From the NCBI GenBank assembly GCA_003136675.1, contig PLFE01000144.1, positions 1 through 32,069 on the forward strand: a stretch of 32,069 bases of DNA. The letters run 5' to 3'. A model generated the notes under the pieces. It did no database searches, was not told the origin of the DNA, and saw only the letters and a program-made list of their open reading frames with translations. This stretch comes from Bryobacterales bacterium (GTDB taxonomy: Bacteria > Acidobacteriota > Terriglobia > Bryobacterales > Bryobacteraceae). Both the position numbers and the translations under genes were made by a program. Positions 24,099 to 31,919 of the stretch are shown here, one piece after another. The stretch's first letter is position 1. Every line of letters begins with the position of its first letter.

Positions 24099-24908
24099 TT
24101 AGCTGAATCCGGTGAGGACGATGCCACGTTCTTCAACCACCCGGCGTACACCCGGAGACAGCAGCGCGTCCAATTCGCGCTGGCGGCTTTCCTTCAGCCT
24201 CGTGTTGGCGGCCTTCAGTTCGTCGCGGCAGAAACCGGGGTGGCACATGAATTCGGTGAAGCCCTCGGGAACACGGCGCAAGGCTTGTTCCAGGTCCGCC
24301 GGCCCAATCTGCCCGGTCAACGCAAAACCCATGAAGCGGTCCGTGATTCTGCAGCCCGCCAGCGTTCTTTCAAACCTTCCCCACTGCGTGCGCATCAGCA
24401 GTGCGGCAACGAATCGGGTGGCGCCGGGCCGTCCGGAAGGTTCAAAATCAAACGGCCTGCGGACCCACTTGATTCCGAACTCCCGCGCCACCTGCGCGAC
24501 CGCCTTGAGAACGGGTGGCAGCAGATGCGTGTGCTTGTGCGTATCGAGATGCGTCGGCTGAATTCCAGCGGCCCGAATTTTCCGTACCTGAGCGGCGAAC
24601 TCTTCATAGGGCGACAGCTTCTTCGAGGCGAGCGCCTGAAACAACGGAACGAATCCCCCAGGCAAACGGCCGCCGGTAAGAGCCTCGCCGCCGATCAGCG
24701 TCAAATGGCATCCGATATCGAGCGTGGGCGTCTCACCCGCCAGACGAACCGCGTGATCGAACGCGTCACCATTAGCCATCAGCGTGGTGGACGTCAGAAT
24801 GCCATGACGATGCGCTTCCACAATTCCATCATTCACGTCGGTCGTGTATCCGAAGTCATCCGCGTTCACTGCCAGCCGGATCAAGTTCGAATTGTAGCGC
24901 CTGTTCAT
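24099..24908 (-). CDS. YdjC/ChbG family carbohydrate deacetylase
   Basis: A 269-residue YdjC-fold protein. The metal site marks are VNADDFGYTTDVNDGI (residues 14-29), a GCHLTL histidine and THLDTHKHTHLLPPV, with MCHPGF near the C-terminus. Members such as ChbG remove acetyl groups from chitooligosaccharides; HpnK-type members act in hopanoid clusters, but no hopanoid genes are here. Substrate is probably an N-acetylated sugar or glycolipid. It lies 25 bp upstream of rsmI on the same strand and diverges from the dehydrogenase operon over a 29-bp gap. Confidence 0.9.
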   Translation of the reverse strand: MNRRYNSNLIRLAVNADDFGYTTDVNDGIVEAHRHGILTSTTLMANGDAFDHAVRLAGETPTLDIGCHLTLIGGEALTGGRLPGGFVPLFQALASKKLSPYEEFAAQVRKIRAAGIQPTHLDTHKHTHLLPPVLKAVAQVAREFGIKWVRRPFDFEPSGRPGATRFVAALLMRTQWGRFERTLAGCRITDRFMGFALTGQIGPADLEQALRRVPEGFTEFMCHPGFCRDELKAANTRLKESRQRELDALLSPGVRRVVEERGIVLTGFS

Positions 24909-24937
24909 GGCATGATGGATTACCCACTAGGGACATC

Positions 24938-25462
24938 ATGGACATCATCACCCGACGGGATTGGTTTTCGACCTGCCTCGCGATGGCGGCATGGCCCGAA
25001 CTTTCGTCCGGCCAGCCGCCGCGTTTTGAAACTCTGGATTCAGCCACGGCGGCTGAGATCGAAGCCATCACCGCGCAGATCATTCCATCCACCGGCGGTC
25101 CCGGCGCTCGCGAAGCCGGCGTCATCTATTTCATCGACCGCGCGCTATCGACCTTCGCTGCGGATGACCGCGAGACGTATCGCACCGGTATGGCCGAACT
25201 CCAGAAGAGACGCAAGGCGATGTTCCATGACTCGACCACTATCGCTTCCCTGTCCGACCAGCGCCAAATGTTACTCATCCGCGCCATCGAGAAATCCGAT
25301 TTCTTCGAACTGCTTCGGACCCACACCGTGATGGGCTTCCTTGGGAACCCCAGCTACGGCGGCAATCGCGACAAGGTGGGGTGGAAGCAGATCGGCTTTG
25401 AAGATCAGATGACTTACCAGCATCCCTTCGGCTACTACGACATCCCGGGCAACGAGAAATGA
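24938..25462 (+). CDS. Gluconate 2-dehydrogenase subunit 3-like protein (Tat-exported)
   Basis: A 174-residue small subunit of the gluconate-2-dehydrogenase subunit-3 family. MDIITRRDWFSTCLAMAAW is a twin-arginine-type signal. The mature part has the family layout: TAAEIEAITAQIIPSTGGPGA, EAGVIYFIDRAL and a C-terminal FLGNPSYGGNRDKVGWKQIGF. Subunits of this kind carry or escort the FAD subunit through the Tat route. An AGGGAC ribosome-binding site precedes ATG 24938. Its stop overlaps the GMC subunit start by 4 bp (ATGA), confirming a two-gene complex. Confidence 0.92.
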   Translation: MDIITRRDWFSTCLAMAAWPELSSGQPPRFETLDSATAAEIEAITAQIIPSTGGPGAREAGVIYFIDRALSTFAADDRETYRTGMAELQKRRKAMFHDSTTIASLSDQRQMLLIRAIEKSDFFELLRTHTVMGFLGNPSYGGNRDKVGWKQIGFEDQMTYQHPFGYYDIPGNEK

Positions 25463-27117
25463 GCGGGACGACTTTTCCGACAACCGACCCGGTCGACTTC
25501 CTGGTGCTGGGCGCGGGAGCGGCAGGTGGCGTCGTGGCCAAAGAGCTGGCCACTGCCGGATTCAGCGTCGTGGTGCTGGAACAAGGCCCTTACTTGCGCG
25601 AGAAAGACTATTCGCACGATGAAATCAAGTACGCCGTTCAGCCGGGCCTCACCAACGACCCCAAGGTGCAGCCCATCATGTACCGCCGGTCCGAAGCCGA
25701 AAAAGCCCGGCCAATCAAGGCCATCGAATACGGGCGGCAGGTGGGCGGCGGTAGCGTTCATTTCACCGCTAATTACTGGCGCTTCCATGAAAGTGACTTC
25801 CACGAGCGCAGCCTGTTCGGCGAGGTAAGCGGCGCTTCTCTGGCGGACTGGCCCGTAAGCTACGCCGATCTGGAACCCTACTACACCAAAGCCGAGTACG
25901 ATCTGGGCATTTCGGGGCTCGCCGGCGCGAATCCATTCGAAGGGCCTCGTTCAAAGCCTTATCCGCTTCCCCCGATGCCCGTCAAGTCGTCCGGCGTCCT
26001 GTTCGAGCGAGCCGCGAAGAAGCTGGGCCTGCATCCTTTCCCGGCCCCGGTTGCCATTCTTTCCCAGCCCTATCAAGGCCGCGCCGCTTGCGTGAATTGC
26101 GGTTTCTGCGAATCGTTCGGCTGCGAGGTGCGCGCCAAATCGAGCACGCTGGTGAGCGTGATCCCGACGGCGGAGAAGACGGGCCGCTGCGAGATCCGCC
26201 CGAACTCGTACGTGCGCAAGATCGAGATCGACGATGCCGGGCGCGTCACCGGCGCAGTCTACTTCGATCGGAACCGCCGCGAGACCTTCCAGCGAGCCAA
26301 GGCGGTTTTCGTTTGCGCCAACGGCGCGGAGACTCCCAAGCTCTTGTTGCTGTCAAAATCGAAACGCTTTCCCGCGGGGCTTGCGAATTCGAGCGGCCTG
26401 GTGGGCCGGTACCTGATGTGGGATAACGGTGGCTCGGCGCAGGGGCTGTTCGATCACCCGCTGAACGAGTACAAAGGGATTCAGGTCACCCGGCTCATTC
26501 ACGATCACTACGAGGCTGACCCAAAGCGCGGCTTTTACGGCGGAGGCGCCATCGACGCACGCTTCGATTACTACCCCATTAGTTTCGCGCTCAGTGGATT
26601 GGCCCCCGATGCGCCGCGGTGGGGCAGGGAATACAAAGAGATGTTCACTACTTACTTCAGCCGCACTATGACGCTGCTGGCGCATACCAGCTCTCTCGCG
26701 CAATGGAAGAATACAGTTACTCTCGACCCGGAGACCAAGGATGCCTGGGGTCTTCCCGCCCTGCGTATTACTTTCGACCACCACGCCGATGACATCGCTG
26801 CGATGAAGTGGGTGATGTCGAAGCAGATCGAGTTGCTTCAGGCCGCCGGCGCGCAGAAGGTCTGGAGCCAGTCGCTCGAACTCGCCGACAGCATGCCGAG
26901 CCGTCACCTCATGGGCACCTGCCGCATGGGCAACGATCCGAAGACTTCCGTCGTGAACGCGCATAGCCGGACGCATGATGTTCCCAATCTGTTTCTAGTG
27001 GATGGCAGTAACTTCGTCACCGCCGCGAGGCAGCAGCCCACCGCGACGATTCAGGCGCTGGCGTATCGGGCGGCCGATTATGCGATTGGCGCGGCGAAAC
27101 GCGGGGAATTAATTTGA
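25459..27117 (+). CDS. GMC-family FAD dehydrogenase, large subunit
   Basis: The 552-residue flavoprotein oxidises an alcohol or sugar. VDFLVLGAGAAGGVVAKELA near residue 12 binds the FAD ADP part; GRQVGGGSVHFTANYWR is the second GMC motif. CVNCGFCESFGC (about 213-224) is the Cys-rich loop seen in gluconate/sorbitol dehydrogenase-type members, possibly an electron-transfer cluster site. The active-site histidine is His483 in SRHLMGTCRMG, followed by LVDGSNFVTAARQQPTATIQALAYRAAD. It has no own signal and is probably co-exported with subunit 3. A cytochrome c subunit, common in this class, is not next door. The substrate is unknown. Confidence 0.93.
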   Translation: MSGTTFPTTDPVDFLVLGAGAAGGVVAKELATAGFSVVVLEQGPYLREKDYSHDEIKYAVQPGLTNDPKVQPIMYRRSEAEKARPIKAIEYGRQVGGGSVHFTANYWRFHESDFHERSLFGEVSGASLADWPVSYADLEPYYTKAEYDLGISGLAGANPFEGPRSKPYPLPPMPVKSSGVLFERAAKKLGLHPFPAPVAILSQPYQGRAACVNCGFCESFGCEVRAKSSTLVSVIPTAEKTGRCEIRPNSYVRKIEIDDAGRVTGAVYFDRNRRETFQRAKAVFVCANGAETPKLLLLSKSKRFPAGLANSSGLVGRYLMWDNGGSAQGLFDHPLNEYKGIQVTRLIHDHYEADPKRGFYGGGAIDARFDYYPISFALSGLAPDAPRWGREYKEMFTTYFSRTMTLLAHTSSLAQWKNTVTLDPETKDAWGLPALRITFDHHADDIAAMKWVMSKQIELLQAAGAQKVWSQSLELADSMPSRHLMGTCRMGNDPKTSVVNAHSRTHDVPNLFLVDGSNFVTAARQQPTATIQALAYRAADYAIGAAKRGELI

Positions 27118-27191
27118 CTCCATTCTTTAGACCTTCTCGTAGATAACGCCGCAAGTGGTGATACTCTCCGTCATAGAGAGGAGTTGAGCTT

Positions 27192-27332
27192 ATGCTTCTA
27201 CTCGCCGCAACGCTTCTGTTTTTTCCGCACTACGAAATCACGCGCGCGCCTGATGTGACGGCGTCTCTGTTCAGCGCCGCAGGCGGAGAGATTCGAAAGT
27301 TCGGCCTTTGCTGGCCGCGCAATCGTAGCTAA
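27192..27332 (+). CDS. Possible 46-residue small protein with a strong ribosome-binding site
   Basis: The frame from ATG 27192 to TAA 27332 is preceded by AGAGGAG (27177-27183) at an ideal 8-nt spacing. The product starts MLLLAATLLFFPHYEI, a short hydrophobic segment, and then reads TRAPDVTASLFSAAGGEIRK with a Cys near the end. It could be a real small membrane or secreted protein or the 5' stub of a lost longer gene. It overlaps the mlaD stop by 4 bp on the opposite strand. No family is recognised. Confidence 0.4.
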   Translation: MLLLAATLLFFPHYEITRAPDVTASLFSAAGGEIRKFGLCWPRNRS

Positions 27333-28402
27333 AACAACGCCAGCTTAATCCGCAGGAACTTCTTGGGATTGGCCCGCACATCCTTGATCAACGCCTGGGC
27401 TTCCTTCGTCGCCCCATTCAGCGAATCGTAAAGCGACGAATTCACCATCAACTGCCCTACGGTGCCCTGCCCGGCGTTGATGTGATCGATCGCCGTATTC
27501 ACCTTGGCCGCAATGGCGTCTACCTGATGGATGAGTTCGTCATCCGTCAACAGCTTGCCGGCCGTACCCTTGCCCGCATTCAGATTGTCGAGCATCGTGT
27601 GGGCTTCCTTCAAAGACGCGCGCGCCTCATCATAAAGCGCGTTGTCGTTCAGCAGTTTGCCCGCCGAGCCATGCCCCTGCTGCAGTTGCGCCAGCATATC
27701 ATCCAGCCGGTGAATCGGCTTCTCAAAGTCCTGATACAAATCGTCCTGATAGATGAGCTTGCTCATCGTGCCGTGGCCGGTGCGAATGTCATGCACAATC
27801 TGGTTCAGTTCCCCAGCCGTTTGGTCCACCTGCTTGTAAAGCTTGTCGTCCTTCAAAAGCAGTCCGACGTTGCCCTGGCCGCTATTGATATAGCTCAGCA
27901 GCGAATCGGCCTTGCCTACAATGCCTTGGAACTGCGTGAGTATGCTGGCCGTCTGCGAAAGCAACTGCGGAATGTCGGTAACGGCCTCGCTGGCGATCTC
28001 ACTATCGTCGGTAACGTGCTCGGCGCTCTTGCCCTTCTCGATATTGATAAACTTGTCGCCCAGCAGATTGGCTGCGCTGATGCCAGCCACCGAATCCTTG
28101 GGAATCTCATCCTGGTACTTGGCCAGGATCGCCATGTCGATCTCGATGTAGCGGCGAGGATTCTTCTCGCCCGTCAGCCGGATATGCTCAATATCCCCCA
28201 CAGGAATGCCGTTCAGACGCACGGCGGAGCTTTCCGCCATGGCCGCGGAATCTTCCATGAACGTGCGCAGATGGATGCGCCGCTCGAAGAATTTGGTATT
28301 CGAAGTCAGCAACAGAATCAGCGCGCCCGCGATCAGCAGCGCGGCCAGCGCCAATAGACCGACGCGTAACTGAGACCAGCGAACTCGATTTGGCGATGGC
28401 AT
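27329..28402 (-). CDS. mlaD: MlaD-like MCE protein of a lipid transport system
   Basis: The 357-residue protein has one N-terminal membrane anchor (LLALAALLIAGALILLL, about 16-32) and an MCE domain at about 40-125 (RTFMEDSAAMAESSAVRLNG, IPVGDIEHIRL, AANLLGDKFINIEKG). MCE proteins form hexameric periplasmic rings or tubes that carry lipids between membranes. After the MCE domain, residues 175-344 hold five units of exactly 34 residues, each starting GxGxxxxLLxDxxLY-like. E. coli MlaD is only about 180 residues, so the tail is an extension that may lengthen the tube. It follows mlaF by 4 bp. Confidence 0.9.
   Translation of the reverse strand: MPSPNRVRWSQLRVGLLALAALLIAGALILLLTSNTKFFERRIHLRTFMEDSAAMAESSAVRLNGIPVGDIEHIRLTGEKNPRRYIEIDMAILAKYQDEIPKDSVAGISAANLLGDKFINIEKGKSAEHVTDDSEIASEAVTDIPQLLSQTASILTQFQGIVGKADSLLSYINSGQGNVGLLLKDDKLYKQVDQTAGELNQIVHDIRTGHGTMSKLIYQDDLYQDFEKPIHRLDDMLAQLQQGHGSAGKLLNDNALYDEARASLKEAHTMLDNLNAGKGTAGKLLTDDELIHQVDAIAAKVNTAIDHINAGQGTVGQLMVNSSLYDSLNGATKEAQALIKDVRANPKKFLRIKLALF
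27371..27880 (-). repeat. Five 34-residue (102-bp) repeats in MlaD
   Basis: Units begin at protein residues 175, 209, 243, 277 and 311, exactly 34 apart. Lead motifs are GQGNVGLLLKDDKLY, GHGTMSKLIYQDDLY, GHGSAGKLLNDNALY, GKGTAGKLLTDDELI and GQGTVGQLMVNSSLY. The rest of each unit is helix-prone with hydrophobic heptad-like spacing. DNA identity between units is low, so the period is kept by protein structure and not by recent slippage. Confidence 0.85.
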
Positions 28403-28406
28403 TCGT

Positions 28407-29231
28407 TCAGTCTCTTTTCACGAACTTCTTGACATATTCATCGGTCGAGCTTTCCAGCTTTTCCTGAACACCTTCAAAAATCAGACGCCCTTCCTTCAAT
28501 ACCATGAAGATGGTTTTGGCGGCCGCCTTCTCATCCGGCACCAATTGACCATCTTCCGGATTGTAGCGGAAATTCGCCACCAGGTTGCCGTCCTGATACC
28601 GGTAGGTGACTACCATAGCCGTGGTATTGTCCACGTCGCGCTCCTTGATAATCAGCGCCATGATGGTATACGCGGTAATGGGATCCAGCCCGGCGGTGGG
28701 CGAATCGTAGAGCAACAGCGGCGGTTTGGTGGCGACTGCCCTTGCGATCGCCGCCCTGCGGCGCATGCCGCCGGAGAGCTCCGCCGGCATCAGTTTCAGG
28801 GTCTGGCCGAGCTCCACAAAATCCAGAGCTTCCTGAATCCGCGCATGTGTCGCGGCCATGTCCACCTTGGCAGCCTTCTTACCCGAACCCTTCACATCCC
28901 GACGGGTCAACAGAGGATAACCGACGTTGCGTTCCACATTCATCGAGTCAAACAGCGCGCCCTCCTGAAACAGAACGCCCACGCGCTGCCGTAAATCGAA
29001 AAGGTCCCTCTCGGCCTTGCCCTGGATCTCCTGATCGAAAAGGGAAATCTTGCCGCTGCTCGCGCAGTCCAGCCCGATCGCCGTCTTCAGCAGCACGGTC
29101 TTGCCGCTGCCGGCGGCGCCCATCACGATCCTGGTTTCCCCTTCTTTCAATTCGAAGCTCACATCTTTCAGCGCTTCCAACTGATCGAACCGCACCGTGA
29201 CATTTTCGAACCGCAGCATGCTTTCCGGCAT
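28407..29231 (-). CDS. mlaF: MlaF-like ABC transporter ATPase
   Basis: The 274-residue nucleotide-binding subunit powers lipid movement with MlaE and MlaD. Walker A is GAAGSGKT (38-45), the Q-loop is VLFQEGALFDS (Gln89) and the signature is ELSGGMRRRAAIARA (151-165). Walker B is LLLYDSPTAGLD: the residue after Asp176 is Ser177 where most ABC ATPases have catalytic Glu. The switch position in VVTYRYQDG is Tyr210 where His is usual. A Lys-rich insert, RDVKGSGKKAAKVD, lies before the signature helix. Spacing of 4 bp on both sides confirms an mlaEFD operon. Activity may be reduced or may rely on other residues. Confidence 0.92.
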   Translation of the reverse strand: MPESMLRFENVTVRFDQLEALKDVSFELKEGETRIVMGAAGSGKTVLLKTAIGLDCASSGKISLFDQEIQGKAERDLFDLRQRVGVLFQEGALFDSMNVERNVGYPLLTRRDVKGSGKKAAKVDMAATHARIQEALDFVELGQTLKLMPAELSGGMRRRAAIARAVATKPPLLLYDSPTAGLDPITAYTIMALIIKERDVDNTTAMVVTYRYQDGNLVANFRYNPEDGQLVPDEKAAAKTIFMVLKEGRLIFEGVQEKLESSTDEYVKKFVKRD

Positions 29232-29235
29232 CGCG

Positions 29236-29994
29236 TTACGTGGAACTGACGAAGATCTTGGTAATGATCGCGGTGAGCACGAAAATCCACATGGATGCGG
29301 TGACCATGGCCTGGGTCGTGGCTTTGCCGACTCCCTGCGTTCCGCCCGTTGTGTTCAGGCCGTAGTAGCAGCCCACCAGCGAAACGGCGAAAGAGAAAAT
29401 GAAGGGCTTCAGCAGCCCCTGAACCACGTCGCTCCACTCCAGCGCCTGCCAGGTAGTGGTCCAATACTGGTGCGCGCGCAGATGATAAACGAGGGCCGAG
29501 ACCACGTAGCCGCCCACCATGCCGATGAAATCCGCAATCACGGTGAGGCAGGGCAGCATGATGGCGGTGGCAATCATTCGCGGGGTGACCAGCTTCTGGA
29601 TCGGGTCGATTCCCAGTGCGCGCATGGCATCGATCTGCTCGGTCACTTTCATCGATCCCAGCTCGCTCGCCATGCCGGAGGAGTTGCGCCCGGCAATCAT
29701 CAGAGCGGTGAGAACCGGCCCCAACTCACGCACCAGAATGATGGACACCACTTCGCCGGTGCGCTCGGTCTGACCATACTGCCCAAGTGCCCGGCCCATC
29801 TGGAGGGCCATCACAATTCCGCTAAAAAAGCCCGTGAAGACGGCGATGGTGAGGCTGCCCACGCCGATGGTGTCCATCTGGATGAGGATGTCGTCCCAGT
29901 AATGAGGGCGACGCCAGATATTCCCGATCGCTTGCCCGGCCAGCGTCGTGAAGTCCTGCAGCCCTTGGACGGGTCCTTTGAAATAATCCAGCAA
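29236..29994 (-). CDS. mlaE: MlaE-like ABC transporter permease
   Basis: The 252-residue integral membrane subunit has the MlaE core: IGVGSLTIAVFTGFFSGIV, LVRELGPVLTALMIAGRNSS, MASELGSMKVTEQIDAMRA with LGIDPIQKLVTPR, and a C-terminal TTQAMVTASMWIFVLTAII. About five hydrophobic segments are seen. It is the inner-membrane channel for phospholipid or related lipid exchange with MlaF and MlaD. The start is TTG 29994, the first usable codon after an in-frame TAG upstream; no ribosome-binding site is visible. It diverges from the P1 hydrolase gene with only 30 bp between start codons. Confidence 0.92.
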   Translation of the reverse strand: MLDYFKGPVQGLQDFTTLAGQAIGNIWRRPHYWDDILIQMDTIGVGSLTIAVFTGFFSGIVMALQMGRALGQYGQTERTGEVVSIILVRELGPVLTALMIAGRNSSGMASELGSMKVTEQIDAMRALGIDPIQKLVTPRMIATAIMLPCLTVIADFIGMVGGYVVSALVYHLRAHQYWTTTWQALEWSDVVQGLLKPFIFSFAVSLVGCYYGLNTTGGTQGVGKATTQAMVTASMWIFVLTAIITKIFVSST

Positions 29995-30024
29995 GGATAC
30001 ACGATGCTAACATACAGACCGTAA

Positions 30025-30969
30025 ATGAAAGGCCTAACCGATATTCCGGGTTTGCGTGTGGGGCACGCATCCGATTTTGATGCGTTAACCGGGTGCACGG
30101 TGGTGCTTTGCAGTTCCGGTGCCGTGGGCGGCGTGGATATTCGTGGGTCCGCAACGGGAACGGTGGAGATTGATACGCTTCATCCGGGCCATATTGTGGA
30201 CAAAGTCCACGGCATCGTGCTCGCGGGCGGAAGCGCTTTTGGTCTCGAAGCCTCCTGTGGCGTGCGGCGTTATCTGGAGCAGCACGGCATCGGCTTCGAT
30301 ACCGGCCTCGCGCGCGTTCCCATTGTCCCTGGCGCGATTCTGTTCGATCTGGCAATTGGGAAGCCCGGCGTCCGGCCGGGGCGCGAGATGGGCGAAGCCG
30401 CGGCCGCCGCGGCGTCTGAGCAGGCTGTGCAAGAGGGCTGCGTCGGCGCCGGAACCGGCGCCACCGTGGGCAAGCTCTTCGGCATGAAGCGCGCCATGAA
30501 GAGCGGCATCGGCTCTTTCACGGTTTCACTTCGCGATGGCGTGATGGTTTCGGCGCTGGTGGCCGTGAACGCCTTGGGAGATGTGCGTGATCCGCGGACC
30601 GGCGCGGTCGTTGCCGGCGCCAGAGTTTCCGAAACCGGAAAGGAGTACGTCAATTCTGAGAAAGCCATGCTGGAAGGCGCGGCCGGCGGCTTCCGAAATA
30701 CGACGTTAGCGGTGGTGGCCACGAACGCTCAATTGACCAAGGTGGAAACCAATAAACTGGCGGCGCTGGCGAGCATCGGTGTTGTGCGAACCATCGCGCC
30801 GGTGAATACGATGTCGGATGGCGACGTAACCTTTGCGCTTTCGCTCGGAAGCGCGCGCGTCAATGTGGATGTGTTGGGCGTGGCGGCCATCGAAGCCGTC
30901 GAGCAGTCGATTCTGCGGGCGGTTCGGCTGGCGCGCGGCATGGGCGGACTGCCTGGGCTATCGTTCTAA
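30025..30969 (+). CDS. P1/DmpA-NylC family N-terminal-nucleophile hydrolase
   Basis: The 314-residue precursor belongs to the P1 (S58) family: beta-aminopeptidases, DmpA-type L-aminopeptidase/D-esterases and NylC-like amide hydrolases. These self-cleave to expose a Ser or Thr nucleophile. The likely cut is Asn225|Thr226 in GGFRNTTLAVVATNAQLTK. Other blocks are TDIPGLRVGHASD at the N-terminus, HIVDKVHGIVLAGGSAFGLEA and GVMVSALVAVNALGDV. No signal peptide is seen. Substrates may be beta-peptides, D-amino acid esters or other unusual amides. A dioxygenase-like gene follows after 2 bp. Confidence 0.9.
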   Translation: MKGLTDIPGLRVGHASDFDALTGCTVVLCSSGAVGGVDIRGSATGTVEIDTLHPGHIVDKVHGIVLAGGSAFGLEASCGVRRYLEQHGIGFDTGLARVPIVPGAILFDLAIGKPGVRPGREMGEAAAAAASEQAVQEGCVGAGTGATVGKLFGMKRAMKSGIGSFTVSLRDGVMVSALVAVNALGDVRDPRTGAVVAGARVSETGKEYVNSEKAMLEGAAGGFRNTTLAVVATNAQLTKVETNKLAALASIGVVRTIAPVNTMSDGDVTFALSLGSARVNVDVLGVAAIEAVEQSILRAVRLARGMGGLPGLSF

Positions 30970-30971
30970 AT

Positions 30972-31919
30972 ATGCGCTCATTTGCCACTGAGCCGGTCAA
31001 TCTATCCAGGCTGCCGTCGTTCCGCGCCGAAAGCTTCCCTTACTCCGGTCCCCACCCCTGGCTCGACCAGCCCGATGCCATGGACCGCATCGACGCTAAG
31101 CTGCAACGCGGCGAAATCACCGAAGAGCAGGCCCGCCAATGCCGCTTCTGGAATGCGAACGGGTACATCATCGTCAAAGACCTGGTGGAAAGCGAGATCT
31201 TGGACAACGTCTGGGCGGCGTACCAGGGCGCGGTGGATTCCGGTCGCATTCCACTGCCGGCTGAGCCCGCTGATCCGGATGACCGCTATCCCGGACGCTT
31301 CCTGAATCCCCATAAGAAGCTGGCGCAGTTCTGTCGGATACTGAAGCACGAAGCTCTTCTCGGGTGGATTCAACTGCTCACCGAACGCCAACCAAAAATC
31401 CTCCAGACCATCACATCGCACAAGGGTTCCCAGCAGGGGATTCACTCCGATTCGATTCACATGACCACTTATCCGCTCGGCTATCTCACCGCCGCGTGGG
31501 TTGCGTTTGAGGACATTCACCCCGATTCCGGGCCGCTGGTCTTCTACCCCGGAAGCCATCGGCTGCCGTACGTGTTTAGCAAAGATGTCGGGCTCACCGA
31601 AGAGGAATATCAGGCGCGCGGCTACACTTCCTATCACGAACGGTATGAGCCTTACATCCGCCGTCTGGTGGAAGATCATGGAATTGAGCCGCACTACTTT
31701 CACGCTCGCAAGGGAGACACGCTCGTCTGGCACGCAAATTTGATTCACGGCGGTTCGGCGCGCCGCGACATGTCGCGGTCCCGGAGGGCGCTGGTGGTGC
31801 ACTTCTTCGTGAAGGGCGCGTTCGTCTATCATGACCTGGCCGCGGCGAAGTCGCGCCAGCAGTACCTGGGGACGTGCCTGCTTCGCGATAAACGAGGCAA
31901 ACGGAGCATTCGTGGCTAA
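30972..31919 (+). CDS. Phytanoyl-CoA dioxygenase (PhyH)-like oxygenase
   Basis: A 315-residue protein of the PhyH superfamily of Fe(II)/2-oxoglutarate oxygenases. The double-stranded beta-helix iron ligands appear as His158-x-Asp160 in QQGIHSDSIHM and a distal histidine in WHANLIHGGSARR (His259 most likely); an Arg in SRSRRALVVHF would bind 2-oxoglutarate. FEDIHPDSGPLVFYPGSHRL is a hallmark PhyH block. It hydroxylates an unknown small molecule. It starts 2 bp after the P1 hydrolase stop and overlaps the following small gene by 8 bp, so all three appear co-transcribed. Confidence 0.87.
   Translation: MRSFATEPVNLSRLPSFRAESFPYSGPHPWLDQPDAMDRIDAKLQRGEITEEQARQCRFWNANGYIIVKDLVESEILDNVWAAYQGAVDSGRIPLPAEPADPDDRYPGRFLNPHKKLAQFCRILKHEALLGWIQLLTERQPKILQTITSHKGSQQGIHSDSIHMTTYPLGYLTAAWVAFEDIHPDSGPLVFYPGSHRLPYVFSKDVGLTEEEYQARGYTSYHERYEPYIRRLVEDHGIEPHYFHARKGDTLVWHANLIHGGSARRDMSRSRRALVVHFFVKGAFVYHDLAAAKSRQQYLGTCLLRDKRGKRSIRG

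Noticed and set aside
24024-25331. A 435-codon plus-strand frame across the YdjC gene and the gluconate dehydrogenase small subunit
   Set aside because: It overlaps two recognised genes in other frames, and its translation is of low complexity with no motif.
27482-28357. A 291-codon frame antisense to mlaD
   Set aside because: A mirror of the repetitive mlaD sequence, with no start signal or known domain.
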